In this document: piece after piece, positions 1 through 13,429 of the stretch
Layout: every line of letters starts with the position of its first letter
Position numbering within the stretch: position 1 is the stretch's first letter
Assembly: GCA_014871385.1 (NCBI GenBank)
Contig: CM026426.1
Span: 22,984,539 to 23,048,538, forward strand
Length of the DNA stretch: 64,000 nt
Source of the DNA: Ceratodon purpureus
Lineage: Eukaryota; Streptophyta; Bryopsida; Pseudoditrichales; Ditrichaceae
Direction: 5' to 3'
Notes under the pieces: generated by a model
The model's database searches: none
What the model was told of the DNA's origin: nothing
What the model saw: the letters and a program-made list of their open reading frames with translations, nothing else
Translations under genes and position numbers: made by a program

Positions 1-374
1 CCCTCATGTCAACATAGAAGGACCATGTCAAATTGAGGTGAACACCTTAATGTAATCTCACCTCCAAGAGAAGGTGAATCGAAATGTATCTGTAATTACG
101 TTACCTTTTAACCACAGAACAGCCTGACAGTAACATAGACGGATCATGTCAGATTAAGGTGAACACCTTAATTTCGTCCTACCTTCAACAAAAAATCTAT
201 CCAAAGGCAGTAACATAGACGGATCATGTCAGATTAAGGTGAACACCTTAATTTCGTCCCACCTTCAACAAAAAATCTATCCAAAGGTATCTCTAATTAC
301 ACTATCATGTTAACCACACGACTACCTGAGGGTAACATAGGAGGACCACGTAAGATTAAGGTGAACACCTTAAT
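1..374. repeat. Subterminal tandem array with A-type palindromes
   Basis: Four related units, each containing a 20-bp palindrome of the form ATTAAGGTGAACACCTTAAT, lie at 32-51, 153-172, 233-252 and 355-374. Two neighbouring units (about 128-207 and 208-288) are nearly identical over about 80 bp, including the flanking words GTAACATAGACGGATCATG and AATCTATCCAAAGG. The array sits beyond the 3' end of transposase T1. It is probably the subterminal region of Element 1, whose left end would lie just outside the window. Confidence 0.85.
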
Positions 375-462
375 GTCATCTCACCTTCAACAAAAAAATC
401 TATCGAAAGCTAGAGAAACATACCTCACATGATGGAACACCATTCATTAAGAGTCCTCAGCT

Positions 463-3400
463 CTATGCAGTATCTAAATCATCGGATTCAGAAGCAGAGT
501 CCGAGCACCGATCCAAATTATCCTTGGCTATTGCAATTTGCAAAGCTGGGATGCCAATGTTAACAGCTCCAGCTCGAGGTCTCCATGCGGTCAATATGGA
601 GTCTGTGTGTACCCAACATGGTAGTTGTGTCGAATCAGCCCTCCACCTCAACGCACTTCTTCCACTGATATCCCATCCACGATAGAAATCCTGCACTTCG
701 TGGTCCTTCTTGAGAGGTGTGAAATACTGGACATAAATAAGTTTGTAGTGTTCACTCGTTGCTGATAGCTTTGGGTCGGAAAGGGCCAGGGCCAACCACA
801 CAGGTTTTGGCTCCTCTTCACTTTCTCCAGGGCGCAACAAAAGCATGAAGCCTTCGGCACAATCCCGGGCAACTCGAAATGAAGGCTGCGGCCTAGCCCT
901 TGCCGGCCCAATGAAGTGGTCATCTACATCAAACTCCTCCCTTACGCTCCCATCACCATGGAACATATCTCTCGTCCCTCATGTACTCGAGTCGTAGGCC
1001 AAACTCCGTCCAAAAGTTGCTGCGACGGTAATGCAATTGAAGTCGGTAACATAAGCGCGTCTCTCACATTCTTCCAGTACGTAATCAGGTGCCTGTGCCG
1101 TGCAAGATAATTTCCCGAATCATCTTGTGCTGCAAGGGACTCCCAATAGGTGATAAATCCCGCCAAACCCTTCACGATTTCGTCTTTGTTTCGCATTGCA
1201 ATAGGAACAGCTACAAGCGGCTCTCCATCGAGCAACATCTGCTTCCCTGCAATGTCTGTACTCCAAAGTTTTATTCCTTCGGTAGGCATCCAGAGCTCGT
1301 CTGTGCATTGAATCTTAAACTGCATAATCGATTCACCATCGCGCATGGAGAACTTAAACTGTTGCCCTTTAGTGTGCCCGATAAGTTTGTCTCCATCCTT
1401 GGCATTGTATGGCTCAACAAATGCCTTGAAGTCAGGAACTTCCTCAATCAGATGGGGAATTACTTTCCCACAGTTCTCGTCTATGTTCATGTAAGACTCC
1501 ATCAGAGAGGGTAGTGTAGGATAATCATTCTCTCGTAGTTTCATGCTCCACCTACCGAAAGAGGCGTCGATATCTTCATGTGTGTGACCGACAAGTAGAA
1601 ACGATACAAAAACCTCTTCAAAAACACCCTTCGCAACAAGAAGAGACCAGTAGCAAAATACGAACCTACTTTTGTTGTCCTTCAAACAATTGTCAAGTTG
1701 GACATGAAGAACCGGCGGGAGAGGACTCGCATCTGTAGATGCCCTTGAAATGCCTAGAGCTTGAATGCAACTTTCTTTACCCTCTAGCAGTGCGCTAAAC
1801 AACGGAGTCCTTCCAGAATTCTGGAACACGCGGCCATTAGCTGATGCTTTAGGCTGCTCAAGATCTCGGAGAAGTCTTGCAATAGACCCAACAGTATGAT
1901 TCGAATCAGCTTTGTAAAGATCAAGAGCGTAATGAGCATATCGAACATCGCCATGACCATGGGCTATCATACTCGTCACTGACACAGGGAGTTTCATTAG
2001 TCCATCGGTGTTTTTGTTTTTCGTTGCCAAGCATGGTGAAGCCGTTTTCAAATGATCCATTTTATCGTGAATAATAGTCAACACCTGCTCGAGCTTCTGG
2101 ATAGACAGATACCGTGCAGCATAATATGTCTGACGGTGCGCCTCCTGCTCTGCAAGATGGCGGTCTAATAACTTCGCATAAAATGCGTAAGCGGAAGAAC
2201 CCAAAGGATGGGCATCCCTCATTTGCTTCCTCCTATCACAGGTACCACATTGAGCAAACATATCACCTCGGCGTTTGATTATACAGTCGCTGAACTCAAG
2301 GCGCCGGAGAAAGCTCACAGTCAAGGCCGAAATTTCAAGTAACCCCAAAGCAGCGTTCACCTGCACACGAAGTAGCAAAATAGTCAGTATAAGAATTAAG
2401 GTGATCACCTCAATTTGAAGCAGAACACAATCTACAGAGATAAAGAAATTGTATATCAACTGTTATCCATAACAATCAAAAGGCCATGGCCCAAAGACAA
2501 CAATTCAATACCTACAGAAACTCCTACCGAGAAACTAAAGAACCCGCAAGATTATAGAAAAGAATCCGGGCCACACTTAATCAAAAGAGAAAATCAGAAT
2601 TTGGTAATATGAGTCAATATATCGACTTCCAGTTGGACACGATTAAGGTGGCCACCTTAAAACAAAGGAGACATCTGTCGCATTTGCAGTGAAAAAAAAC
2701 AGAATTAAATTATCAAGTAAATAATACCCTTCAATGAAGTTTGAGCTCAGTGGCGGGATTATTAACTGCACGCCACGAAAAAGGAGATCAACAAATTTAC
2801 CTATTCATTCTTAGAAAGGACGCTCGGTTGGAGGCAATGCAATTTAAATTAGTAACAGCGGTTCTGGATCGAAATCCCCATATTAAGGTGTCCACCTTAA
2901 TTCGTATGGCGTACCCATTCCTAAAACTTGTATACATCCGGAGGAATGTAGGTACTACGTCGTACAGAAATGCCTGATACTACTGTAGTAATTCCAAATG
3001 TCATAGAGAAGAGGCTCGGCAATTCACTGATTATTCACTACACACGAAATAAACTATGGTCACGACTTAATTCGGTAAGACACCTTATTGTTCAAAAGAA
3101 AACTTTAAGGTGACATACCATTCAATTCAAGAAAACTCAGCTTTGTTAACATAGACTGTTGAGGCGAACTGAATTCATGTAGCCAAACAACTGCTTTGAT
3201 AACCTTAGTCCCAAGTAAATTAATGCTGAAAAGTTCATCGTCAATGAATGGTACATGATAGACAGAATAGTATCCGAACAGACAACAACTGCACCTGAGG
3301 TTCCGTCTGTGTTGTTTATAGGGATGCTTTCTAAAATGATAGCAATAACAATCTGAAAATGTCAAGTTTGCACATGGGAAAGATTTGACTTCACTGTGGA

Positions 3401-4378
3401 GACGACGTCTTCATATTAAACAATAACTCCGATGTAAAATCAAAGTACTAATAACAATCATTCAGCACGGTATCCTATCCTAATTTCAAATATGCACGTA
3501 TTATCCTCAACATATGCTCAAACCATTCTACATGATTACATCTTACGACTACTCCTATAACGGGGGAATAAATAAAAGAGCACTTGCAATCATGTGTCAA
3601 AATTCTCCAATGGAAAATCAGACACACCTCACTCAGCCTGTTGCGGATATCCTTCCACTTCGTTCCAGCAGGCAGAACACGCTCCACAACTCTTTCACAA
3701 CTCTTTCACCGCTTGTTCTCTAGTGTCACATACTTACGGTCACCACCGGGGCGGACATGCCTGTGAACTTCAAGCTTGATGTGAGATCTTAGTTTGTGAT
3801 CAGATGACCACATCTCATATCTTAAACTTCGAACAACTTCCGGTTCAATCTTCCGGGTACACCTTCTCATACAACACGTCTTCGAGGCAACCTCCCATAT
3901 GGCTTGATCGCTTATCATGCGCTTAAGTTTCTCAAAACGTTGCCTTCTCCGCGTCCGGGTAGAATTGTATTGTCGCCGAGGTCCTTGAAGCTCTCCATTC
4001 GTGCGAGCCAATCTATCCTCCTCAAATACTCTCCCCAGATCAAACAGTGATGGTCTCCGATATTTGACAAGTGTACAAGGCCAGCGGCGAACGGAGTACT
4101 TCTAGTCCGCGGGAACGTGCTCTGGCAAGATCAATTCAAGGATTAGAAACACCTACACCTTTCAAACCGAGTTGACTGTTGTCGACGCAGTCAGCGGGTA
4201 CACAGTTTCGAATGACTCCAGCACCCACAAGGTCACCCTCGGCATTGAAAACTGAAACCTCCAGGTTCAGCCACTCCGATCGAGGAAGTCTTGACTACAA
4301 GGGCTCTGGAATTTCATTGTGCGACTCCATGTCGTTGTCCAGATCAGGCGCACTAGGCTCTCCTTCAGAATCATTCTC
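463..4378 (-). pseudogene. DUF7869-like transposase T1 of Element 1 (decayed)
   Basis: Probable transposase with an RNase H-like fold. The clearest exon runs from 2360 (acceptor GCAG before GTGAACGC) down to 942. It carries HDKMD near the start, then QLDNCLKDNK, then GHTHEDIDASF, the acidic blocks expected of a DDE-type active site. An upstream exon (4378 to 3628) holds a stretch like WLNLEVSVFNAEGDLVGAGV, matching the N-terminal region of T2, and ends LPAGTKWKDIRNRLSE at a GTGTGT donor. The intron between them (3627-2361) contains A-type palindromes and is phase 0, as in T2. Breaks: a frameshift near 950, after which the C-terminal domain continues to 463 (compare GFMLLLRPGES with T2 GSWVLLRPED); a stop in the upstream exon; and an internal deletion near 3710 that removes the helix-turn-helix-like region kept in T2. 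The identity with DUF7869 is from memory and unverified. Confidence 0.75.
2395..2901. repeat. A-type palindromes in T1 intron
   Basis: Three 20-bp palindromes lie in the T1 intron, at 2395-2414 (ATTAAGGTGATCACCTCAAT), 2642-2661 (ATTAAGGTGGCCACCTTAAA) and 2882-2901 (ATTAAGGTGTCCACCTTAAT). Weaker half-sites follow near 3067-3120. Confidence 0.85.
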
Positions 4379-4678
4379 CTACAAGATGGATAAAAATCAA
4401 AACACAATAGTGTTGTATTCCACCCACCCGTTCTTCCGAATCATGGATAAATAAAATTAGAGGCATGATGAATAGAGAGTTCTTCGTATCAGAGTGGACG
4501 CAGCTATTGCAACAGGTGCACTCGTATTATCGCCAGTGAGTGCGGGGTCTGTTAGAGAATATCAGTGCAATTCAATCAACCGTTATCACAAGCATTCAAT
4601 ATGGTCCAAAAATTGGACATCCAAAATAAAACTAAGGGCGATGAAAAAAACCAGTCTAAAAGCCTTGCAGTACCCAGG

Positions 4679-5427
4679 ATTAAGGGGGACCACTTAATAC
4701 TGAAAGCATAAGTCGTCCGTTACAAGTCGCCATGGCCGTGGGTTACTAACTTTCTATACAAAGGAAATTCGAACTATAAACAGAAAATTCAATCAGTCGA
4801 TCGGACCATTTAGAATTGGAGGCACACGAATGGCAGCTTCTTCAATTTCCCCTTCAAAAAGAATCTGCACAAAAATCAACAATTCCCACACGTTTAGCTA
4901 TCTATTTGCGTCAATCTCACCATGCAAGAAATCACATACAGAATGTTCTAAAAATGGGCGGATCTACATAAATTATCTCGTACCTCCTCCGACGCTAAGT
5001 CATGAGTGCCCGCCATTGATTATTTCCCCTACAGACATGGAACGAACAGTTATTTTAGGAACAATTCAGTAACCAGAAATATTCGCACCCAAAGAGGAAC
5101 TGTTACGCTTTTGGGAGACGTCAAAAAGGTATTGTCCAAGATAATAGTAAAAGTAGGAGCAACATTTTCGTTGTCGACATTGATACCGTGACCAGACGCT
5201 CGACGACGTCAAGTGTACCCAAAAATTAAGAGGACCGTCTTAAACCAAAGGTTGCGTAGGGCCGTAGCCACTATCACTGTTGACGTCGCCGACAATAACA
5301 AATCTCTTCATGAAAGATGATGAAACTAATCATTTTTTTCCCAAGACTGTTATCACTAAGTGAATCCAAAATTGCCATGTATTAGCTGCGTTCTTACTAC
5401 GGAGCACAATTAAGATGGTCCTCTGAA
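4679..5427. repeat. A-type palindromes upstream of T1
   Basis: Degenerate palindromes at 4679-4698 (ATTAAGGGGGACCACTTAAT), 5225-5244 (ATTAAGAGGACCGTCTTAAA) and about 5408-5427. They lie on the 5' side of the leftward transposase gene, comparable to the B-type array upstream of T2. Confidence 0.7.
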
Positions 5428-5429
5428 TT

Positions 5430-7640
5430 TATAAACCGTAATGCATGCACCATGCACGCCATGAACCTACAGGATCCACACATGCAGTCCGTGATAACAA
5501 AAACGAGAAATTCACCTCCGTTAACCACATGCATCATCAAAGTTCATAGTGTACTGGCTTGTATATAAAGGCAACCTCCTTAATATAAACGTACTCTGTA
5601 GAAATGAATTCTTGTGACTACAGTATTGCAAGCATTTCTCCTACCAAAAACCATCTCATTTATGAAAACAACTTCTCTCACAGAAAGGTGTTGATTCGGA
5701 AACCATCTATTATGTTATCAAAGAATATGTTATGATGACACTCCAAGGAATTGAAACGGAGACCTGAATACAAACATGAGATAATTTTCCATGAAAATAA
5801 CTCATAGCTTATTTTAGATTTCTGGTATTACAACTGAACTTAACAAAAGAGAAATTTGTTTGTGCAGGTGCCACAGCCGATTCGTGAGAAGAGACGATAC
5901 ACACCTCGTACAAACCAAGCACTGTAGATGAAACATGGAATTGCACGAATGTGGACTGATACTATCAGATTTCAAGTCTTATTACAGGACTACCTTTTCA
6001 TGACGTTGAAGTTCTAGGCAGACTAGTAATGCCCATAGATGCACACTTAACATAAGAGAAATGGTTCGTGGCTCTCTGACTTTGCACGACAAAATAAACT
6101 CATGGACTTCCTAGCTACGAATCATCTTTTGCAAAACACAGTCCTCAATAACTTAAGAATGCTCAAATCGTAACGTATGACTCAAAGCAGCACGAGGAAA
6201 GGAAAGAGAGAGAAACTTACGAAGTTGGAGCTCTGAACAGGTATGCGTCCTGACGTTGTGGGCGACCGTAGAGAAGAATGCAATGGACCTCGAAGCTACA
6301 AGGTTAGCACGCCATGCAAAGGAAAGATGCGGTTCACATTTTGGGACCACTAGTTTATATAGACATGTAATGACATGGAGCCGATATGATGTAAAATCAT
6401 GAAATTGGAGGGAAACTTGCTTTGAAAATTAAACTCCCCTCTAAGAAAAGGTCAAGTTGTTTGATCTCGGATTCTTAGTAATTTACAGCCCTGAAAACGA
6501 CACAACAATCCACCTCCCGAGAATGACAGCTACTACACTGCAACACATGCATTGAAATCTGTGCATTCTAGAATGTGAACGTTCTGTACCAAAAATGGAG
6601 CACTTCATTCTATACTTATCCTACGTACCCACACAATTAAAACAGTCGCCACCAGAGTGCTCAAAGAATAGCAAAGTATGATTCTAGCTATTGCTTTCCA
6701 GAAAGCTACCATAATCTAGCTATTCGTGGAAGAGAAACCGACAAGGTTAAATAAAGATAGGTTAACAATAGCCCAGTGACCAATACATGCAGGAACATGA
6801 GAAGGAGGGCAAAGTTACCCATATATTGATCACATGCATCGCATGAAAATTCTACAACCTCTGGCGACGGAAAAATGTCCAAAAGCTGTTGTTGCATTAA
6901 GTGTCCACTAACACTGTATTGAGAGCAGTAACGCAGCTCTTCTAACAGAGTCAAAACTTTTGCATGCTGGAAAAAAATAAACAGAATTCCATGTCCCAAG
7001 ATTCTTCAGTGATCTAATTGAATCAAAACTCTAGAGTATGGGAGTATCGGAACAGGATTAGGCGGGAACTACTAAAGAGGTCGCCCACATGTACACAGTT
7101 GGTCAGACTCAACGTGGTCCTCGTTGCTTGCGTCCCCTATCTGCTCGAATGCCTGGCCCACTCCTGTAATGTTCACATCCTCTCCACGATGTCCATCGGA
7201 TTCTCTGGCACTCCGGTACTCATAAAACCTGATCACACCTCTGCGGTTACTATCTGAACCATCGTCGGATGGAATCTCGTCCCGTTGACCTGATGAGCCG
7301 TTGGAGATAGGTATTAAAGCACTAATACCACCCATCGCAATTTTCCGGGATCTTGATGAATCGGCCTGGGCCCATCGAGGCAGAGCGCTTCGCGAATTCG
7401 GTGGCAAATTACTACGAGCGACCGGGAGATCTGGGCTAGCTGAACGTCGCAAAATAGAGTTGTTAATGACCCTTGGACGCTCAAGACGATAAGGCGGGCT
7501 GGGGTGTACAAGTGTGAGCTGTCTAGGCTCGGGACCCAAGACCCCATCGCTCCAGCGGCCACGCATCGGCCCATGGCGAGGACGGCAGGGAGCATCCCCA
7601 TGATTTTCACGGCCTAGTTGGTGAAGGTCAGGGATATCGA
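5430..7640. other. No confident gene
   Basis: No recognisable gene and no palindrome of either type was found here. The longest uninterrupted frame (7072-7566, minus, about 164 codons, Arg/Ser-rich) matches no family I know. Other frames overlap it on both strands, so I do not call it. Confidence 0.4.
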
Positions 7641-7642
7641 TA

Positions 7643-8042
7643 CATTAGGAGAAAAATGAGCTCAAAATAAGGCCGTGTAAGCCTGCCCTTTCTAGGTGAA
7701 CTCCCTACTTTGGGCACCTCTGCCGCTGGCAGCGGATGCCAGAGTTGCTGCCCGCACAGAACTGCGTGGCGCACTCACAACAAAGGTCCTCGGAATATTA
7801 GGTGAGACATGAATGCCTCGGCTCGGGCTTTGGTCCCAAGTGGGCAGGTTGTGTCAGCCCGACACTGTAGATGTGCCCTCCACACGCCTCGCTCGGAGGT
7901 CATTGGTTCGAGCCCCCGTGGCGGTTGCTGGCACCACGGTGGCACCTCACATGCCATGTCAAAAAGTACGCGGGCAGCGCCCGTTTTTTTCTCTCACGTG
8001 CCGCTTACACGGCCTTTTTGTGACCTGATTTTTCTCCTAATG
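7643..8042. mobile_element. 400-bp MITE-like element with about 40-bp terminal inverted repeats
   Basis: The left end (7643-7682, CATTAGGAGAAAAAT ... GGCCGTGTAAGC) and the reverse complement of the right end (8003-8042) match at about 36 of 40 positions. There is no coding potential. The interior contains GGTTCGAGCCCCC near 7907, which resembles a Pol III B box, but no convincing A box or tRNA fold. No clean target-site duplication is visible, so the superfamily is not assigned. It lies inside the palindrome-free part of Element 1 and was probably inserted there. Confidence 0.75.
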
Positions 8043-8559
8043 GTTGATGCGACAGCAAGAACTCGTGGCATGGGAGCGGGCGCATCACCCCTTCAGTGCT
8101 CGGAGCGAAGGATATGTTCAGAACGTTGTTTACCGTGTTGAATTGCAACTGACATTGCCGGCTCCATTGCAGTGTTGTGCTTCGATCGAGCAAAGCCAGA
8201 ACGATGTCGTCGTGCTCTGGTAGATAGCAAAAGCCTGTGCGTTCATGGATTGTACGCACTGTGACCATCCATTGCAGTAGTTCAACAACGGACCCTGGAT
8301 GTGAGTGAGGGTTTACTGATATCGGCATTCTGTCTACAAAGAGGAAGATTCTACATGAACAACAGCTTTAGCGGAATGGAGAAAAACAAGGCACTGCTCT
8401 TGAAACCAATGTTGATCATAAACCTAAGTAGTGTTGGTGTTGGAGTAGAAGAGAGAATACGCTCAGATGATGAGAGTCTAGTTCTTACTGTGGCGGATGT
8501 CATATCGATTCTCCAAATTTGTCTCATTCGTGTCTTAGACAAGATGCTATGAATGAAGT

Positions 8560-11325
8560 AGAAATTACTTAGATGTCGAGTCTAAATGTGTCCTGTAACG
8601 AAAAGTCGAGGAGAATCATCCAGCAGTATCGACAAAGTTTTCATCCAATGACTATGGCGGCATCCTCGGAGTACACTTGCAGGAATGAATCCATTGTTGT
8701 AATTCTAGAAAAAGACAGAATAACTTATCCCGTATGGATATAATTCTCTAAACACGATTCTAGGCTAGAAATAATTGAAGGTGGCCCTAACTATCATTTA
8801 GTAGTTCATTGGAAAAGAAAAATATTAATCATAATTAAAGATATAAATATTAAAAGTTTCTAATCTCATCACATACGCTAAAGGAATGAAGCCTTGCGTT
8901 AAAATGTAAATATCGTATAGGAGTAAATAATTTTAATGTACGGCCTTCAATGCTTCATATTTGTATTTAAAGTCAAATCTTTAAATATGATATTATCTTT
9001 TAATTTGCTCGTATAAGGAGCGTGTAATCCTACCATACAACTTCTACTATTACTTTCTTGAGTTCTATATAAGAGCGTTAAAATGATTGAAATTAAAAAT
9101 AAAAATAAAAATCTTATAAAGGAAATACTTTCAAAAGGTTAACAAGATCTTGATTAAATTAAGAGAGTATAAAAGAGTTTTACTTAATTTTGATTCATTA
9201 TACACAATCAATGTTGATAATCAAAAAATTATGACTCTATTTATACTAAAATTACTTTAAACTTGCGATGGTTGTTGTTTAACATGTATGTTAAGGAAAT
9301 CTATTAGGTCTCTTTATCATAAAATATAATAAGTACCATATTCGTTTTTTTTCAAAATCTTTTTATAGTCTCATTTTTATCCTCAACTTGGGGATACTGT
9401 ATTGAATCATCTCTTTAATTATAAGTTTTTATTTAAACATGAAAACTCAAGCTTTTAAATATTCTTAATGGAATCAATTTCTAGGAATAATTAATTCTAT
9501 TTATGTTTCTTGATAAGTGCTTAGAATGGTAATTGCATTAAATCTCTATATAATACAAACAACAACAATTATTTATAAATATATAAACCCAAGAACAAGC
9601 CTTATTCAACCTTGGAAGAATGAAAAATCTATTCGTGGAAGATTTTCAAAATGACATTAAATCCAAGATAAATGCTTATTAATTATTAAGCTGCCACTTT
9701 GCACTACAATGACATCATTATTATCCATTTTTTGCTTCGTGCTTTACGTGATGTAGTTTTATATTTTTAAATTTCCATGGATTTCATCATAGATTTTATT
9801 TAAGAGTATTCCATTTAAAAATATATATAAAAATTATTATATGTTGCACTATCTGTATTATTAGTTTATTATCTTTATATTTGTCAATCTATACTAATTC
9901 TTTGACAGTCCTTATTAAAATTGTATTTTAATTAATTGTATGTGATACAACTTTCAAATATCAATTTAAAAAAGGTATGTTCATTTCTAAAGATTAAAGA
10001 CTTTGCATAAATTATATGTCAAAATCTATTTTTAACAATATAAACGTATATATATTTCTATATATATATATATATCTATAAGAAAATAAATAAACCTTTA
10101 TATTCATTTTATAAAAATACTAATATTTATAGGAAATTTATATTTAAATATTTAATAATTAACAAAAATTTAGTATATTAACGTATTAATATTAAACAGA
10201 ATTTGGATTTTTAAAATTAAAGACGTGTTTCTAGTGCCTCGAAGGACAAACATAATATTGTCCATATAATTTTCTCTTTTGTTTGTCCCATGTGTTCAAA
10301 TTTAGTGGTATAAAGTGACATTTTTTTCTATTCTCGGTTTATATGTATGACATTCGTAAAAACTGTTTTCGACCTTCCTTTTTTGTATCTAGTTTAAAGT
10401 GTGCATGAAATAATAAGATTGAAATACCACGATTGTCATACTATAATAGTTTAGGCTTCTCTATTAATCCCAATTGTTGATTTCTATAAGGAATAATTTG
10501 AAAAGTAATCATTAACGAATTACCTCAATAATAAAATTGTCAATTATAGTAAGCCTTTTACGTTTATTAAAACATTAATAGCGTGTCCTAGATTTCAAAT
10601 TTTCAAAGAAAAGACATCTAGAACACTTTTGACTATAGCGACAATGTTTTTCTTGTAGTGTGCTAAATAATAAAATGCAGGTTGACAAATGAATTTTCTA
10701 CTTGGGGTATTGTAAATCTTTGAATATCCGAAATTTCAAACATTCGAAGGTGGTGTAAGATGATGGTATATAATCGTGGCTCCTACTTGATATCCACAAG
10801 ATATTATACCTTCATCATGCTTAGGAATAAAAAATCAATTTCCAAGTGAGGTAACTAATATAAGGATCTTGATGTCACATACAACGATAGTAAATATTTT
10901 GTGGTTTTTAAAGAAATCTACCACTTGATAAGATCTTTTTTTTAATGATTTTCATTTATAAAGTCATTTTCACAACGTATTGTAGAAAATCGATTACAAA
11001 AAAATATGGAGTTTGTAGATGAGTTGAGAATCTAACGAAATACAATTCGGAATTATTATATATTGTTCGATAAAGTAGCCAAATGTAACATATGAAGTTT
11101 AAGCCTATCTCTTCGGTCATCCACTACGGCAATTGAGGATTTAGTGTTGTAAGAAGTGATGTCACCGTATCCAATAGTACATAAGGGAACGCAATAATTT
11201 AGGCATTCAATGAGTGTTTTGAATGTCAATGGTTAGTTGAAAGGAAAAGCCAAGATTTGGATATGAATATTACTCCACACTCATTAGACATGGTGTGTGT
11301 CACTCTTCCTTTGGCACTCTTTCTC

Positions 11326-11361
<36 letters not shown>

Positions 11362-11980
11362 ATATTTTTTAAAATAAATTTTTATTACCAACTAACCAAT
11401 GACGTTCCAAAATCACCATATATTATACTATAGTTATGCAAAAAAAAATTTGGAGCCTTCTATAATTATTCCTCTTCGTGAACTGTTTTTTATCAAATCA
11501 GATATGCATGCCTAAATTTATTATGCAAAAGTAATTACGATCCATAAATTAAAGAAATGAACAAAATGATTAAACGCCTTGATGCCCATACAATCCTTAA
11601 AAAAATTAAATTACACCAACTGGATTCATGTACATTATTTTTTATAATAATCAAAGAGACTTATGTTATCATGCATATGAACGGAAATGCAATCAATTCT
11701 GAAGATGATGATCCCAGCATTTGGAAAACAATTGATTGGATCCATTGAGTCTGGTTTGAGTGGCCGCCACTACTAATTTCCATGAATCGTAATTAGTATT
11801 TTTAGACACATAATTACTTCAAGCATCATGAGTATTATCAGCCTTGAGTATTATTAGAGAGGTGACTTCACGTCCCAAAAATAATCTGATCTGGGTAAGC
11901 CGCCACTAGGTGCACTTTCTGGACCCACAAACTCCACAATCAAGTGACTCATAGATCTAGACCATAGCCTTGATAGATCC
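8560..11980. other. AT-rich non-coding core of Element 1
   Basis: A very AT-rich stretch with many homopolymer runs, including a T run of about 37 near 11,324-11,360. There are no A-type palindromes and no substantial open frame (longest about 63 codons at 11,557). It lies between the divergent transposase and gene P arms, as does the AT-rich block at 48.2-50 kb in Element 2. It could be a spacer, a scaffold-like region or nested debris. Confidence 0.6.
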
Positions 11981-11984
11981 ACTT

Positions 11985-13429
11985 CTAGGGCTCATGAAAC
12001 GATCCCTGTTGTTCCCAATGTATTTGCACTCCGTTCTCTGAAATCCTCGGTTTGAGACTCGCACCTCCTCTCCTGGCATCGACCACCTTGTGTCTACGCA
12101 CTCGCAGGGTCAGTGTGCATCTTCTCTCTCTCCGATGCGGAGCTCCTGCGTGCTTACTTACGAAGTTACGAGTAAGTTTTCCTTGTTTCCAGATTGTCTT
12201 CAGACCTAACTTGTTCATACATTGCTTGGCTTCGTTGTGGTTTACTGGAATGTCTATTAGCCTCTGCGAGGCTTCAGTTTTCGCCCTCTTACGTCGACAA
12301 TACTCACAGCAGCACCTGAATTCCTCACGTAGCATTTTGTGTTTTCTTCGTTCAGACTTCTTGACTTCGGGTTTGTTTGCGAAATCCGGTTCTCGCTTTG
12401 AAGAATTGTTTCTTGTGCTGCGCGGTGATGGGAGCATCTGAAGCGCTGCCGCAACTATGGCCAGGAGCACTTCATTAGGACTTATGCGAGGTTTGTTCTT
12501 GAAATGTAACCTTCATTTTCAAAGCTCTTTGACATACCATTTTGCTTCGGGTATTTTGCTTCTGTTTAGGGCGTCGTTCTGATGTTGTTGAGTAGTACCC
12601 CTCCTTCCTCCCCAGCTTCCCTCCCCCCTCCCCCCTCATCCCATTTCATTAGGAAAACTGTACCCAAATCTTTCAATCCCGCTCAGTGGTTCCCGATTTA
12701 CGGATAGTTGAGGGTCTCATGTATTGGTCCGATGTTGCTGTTCTGTAGTTTCCATCGATTTTCCAGAATGGACCTCTTTTCCTTCCTGTTCTACGAAGTT
12801 GTGCGTTTTTCACCTTGTAGACTATAGTTACAAAAACATCAAAAAACCTGAATTTGCAGAGCTTGCTATTCCATTGAAAGTGTTTGGTTTCGGTATTGAA
12901 TTTGCTTCATTTGTAATGGTATCTTCCAATTTATTCTGTTCCTTGTGTAGACATCAACAGTATAGCAGTGAGAATAGAGGTCAGGGTAGTCTAATCTATT
13001 CTTTTTTTATGCTCATTATATTTGGAATACAGTACTCGAGGTCCACAATCGCAGATCACATTGCTGGGGACTCAATTCTGTGGATTTAAAAGTTGTCCTG
13101 TTTGATACTGTTCGATGTAGCATTGAGATGAGCATGTCATTCTTTTTGTTGGGTCATAGTACGTATATTACCTTCCTGTCTGCACAATCCAGATGGAATT
13201 CAAAATCTACCGACCTACAATAACAATGTGATTAGCGTCTTCCTCAAGAAATGGTCTTTACTAAAGGTTTTGTTTGAATTACATAGTACTATACAGTCTT
13301 CGTCATACAATCTCCGGTGCAACTGCTTCACTGTTATTAAGTTACTCATAGAATTTCTTTGCAACATTAGTGTGGCCTCTTAAATACTTTTACCACATTA
13401 GGATAGTCGCTTTAACTATGTCTTCTGAG
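11985..13429. other. Putative leader/promoter region of gene P1
   Basis: Composition turns GC-richer at about 11.99 kb, with pyrimidine tracts near 12,600-12,640. Frames are open on both strands (for example 11,985-12,470 minus, 161 codons) but match nothing I recognise. Its position upstream of P1 and before the palindrome cluster mirrors 47.2-48.2 kb in Element 2. A 5' untranslated exon followed by a long first intron is the best guess. Confidence 0.3.

Noticed and set aside
7072-7566. 164-codon minus-strand gene
   Set aside because: No recognisable domain, competing frames on both strands, and composition explained by a local GC-rich patch.
7809-7960. tRNA gene around GGTTCGAGCCCCC
   Set aside because: Only the B-box-like word is present. 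I cannot form acceptor and anticodon stems, and it lies inside a MITE.
11985-12470. 161-codon minus-strand gene
   Set aside because: It lies in the probable leader of P1, on the opposite strand to it, with no family resemblance.
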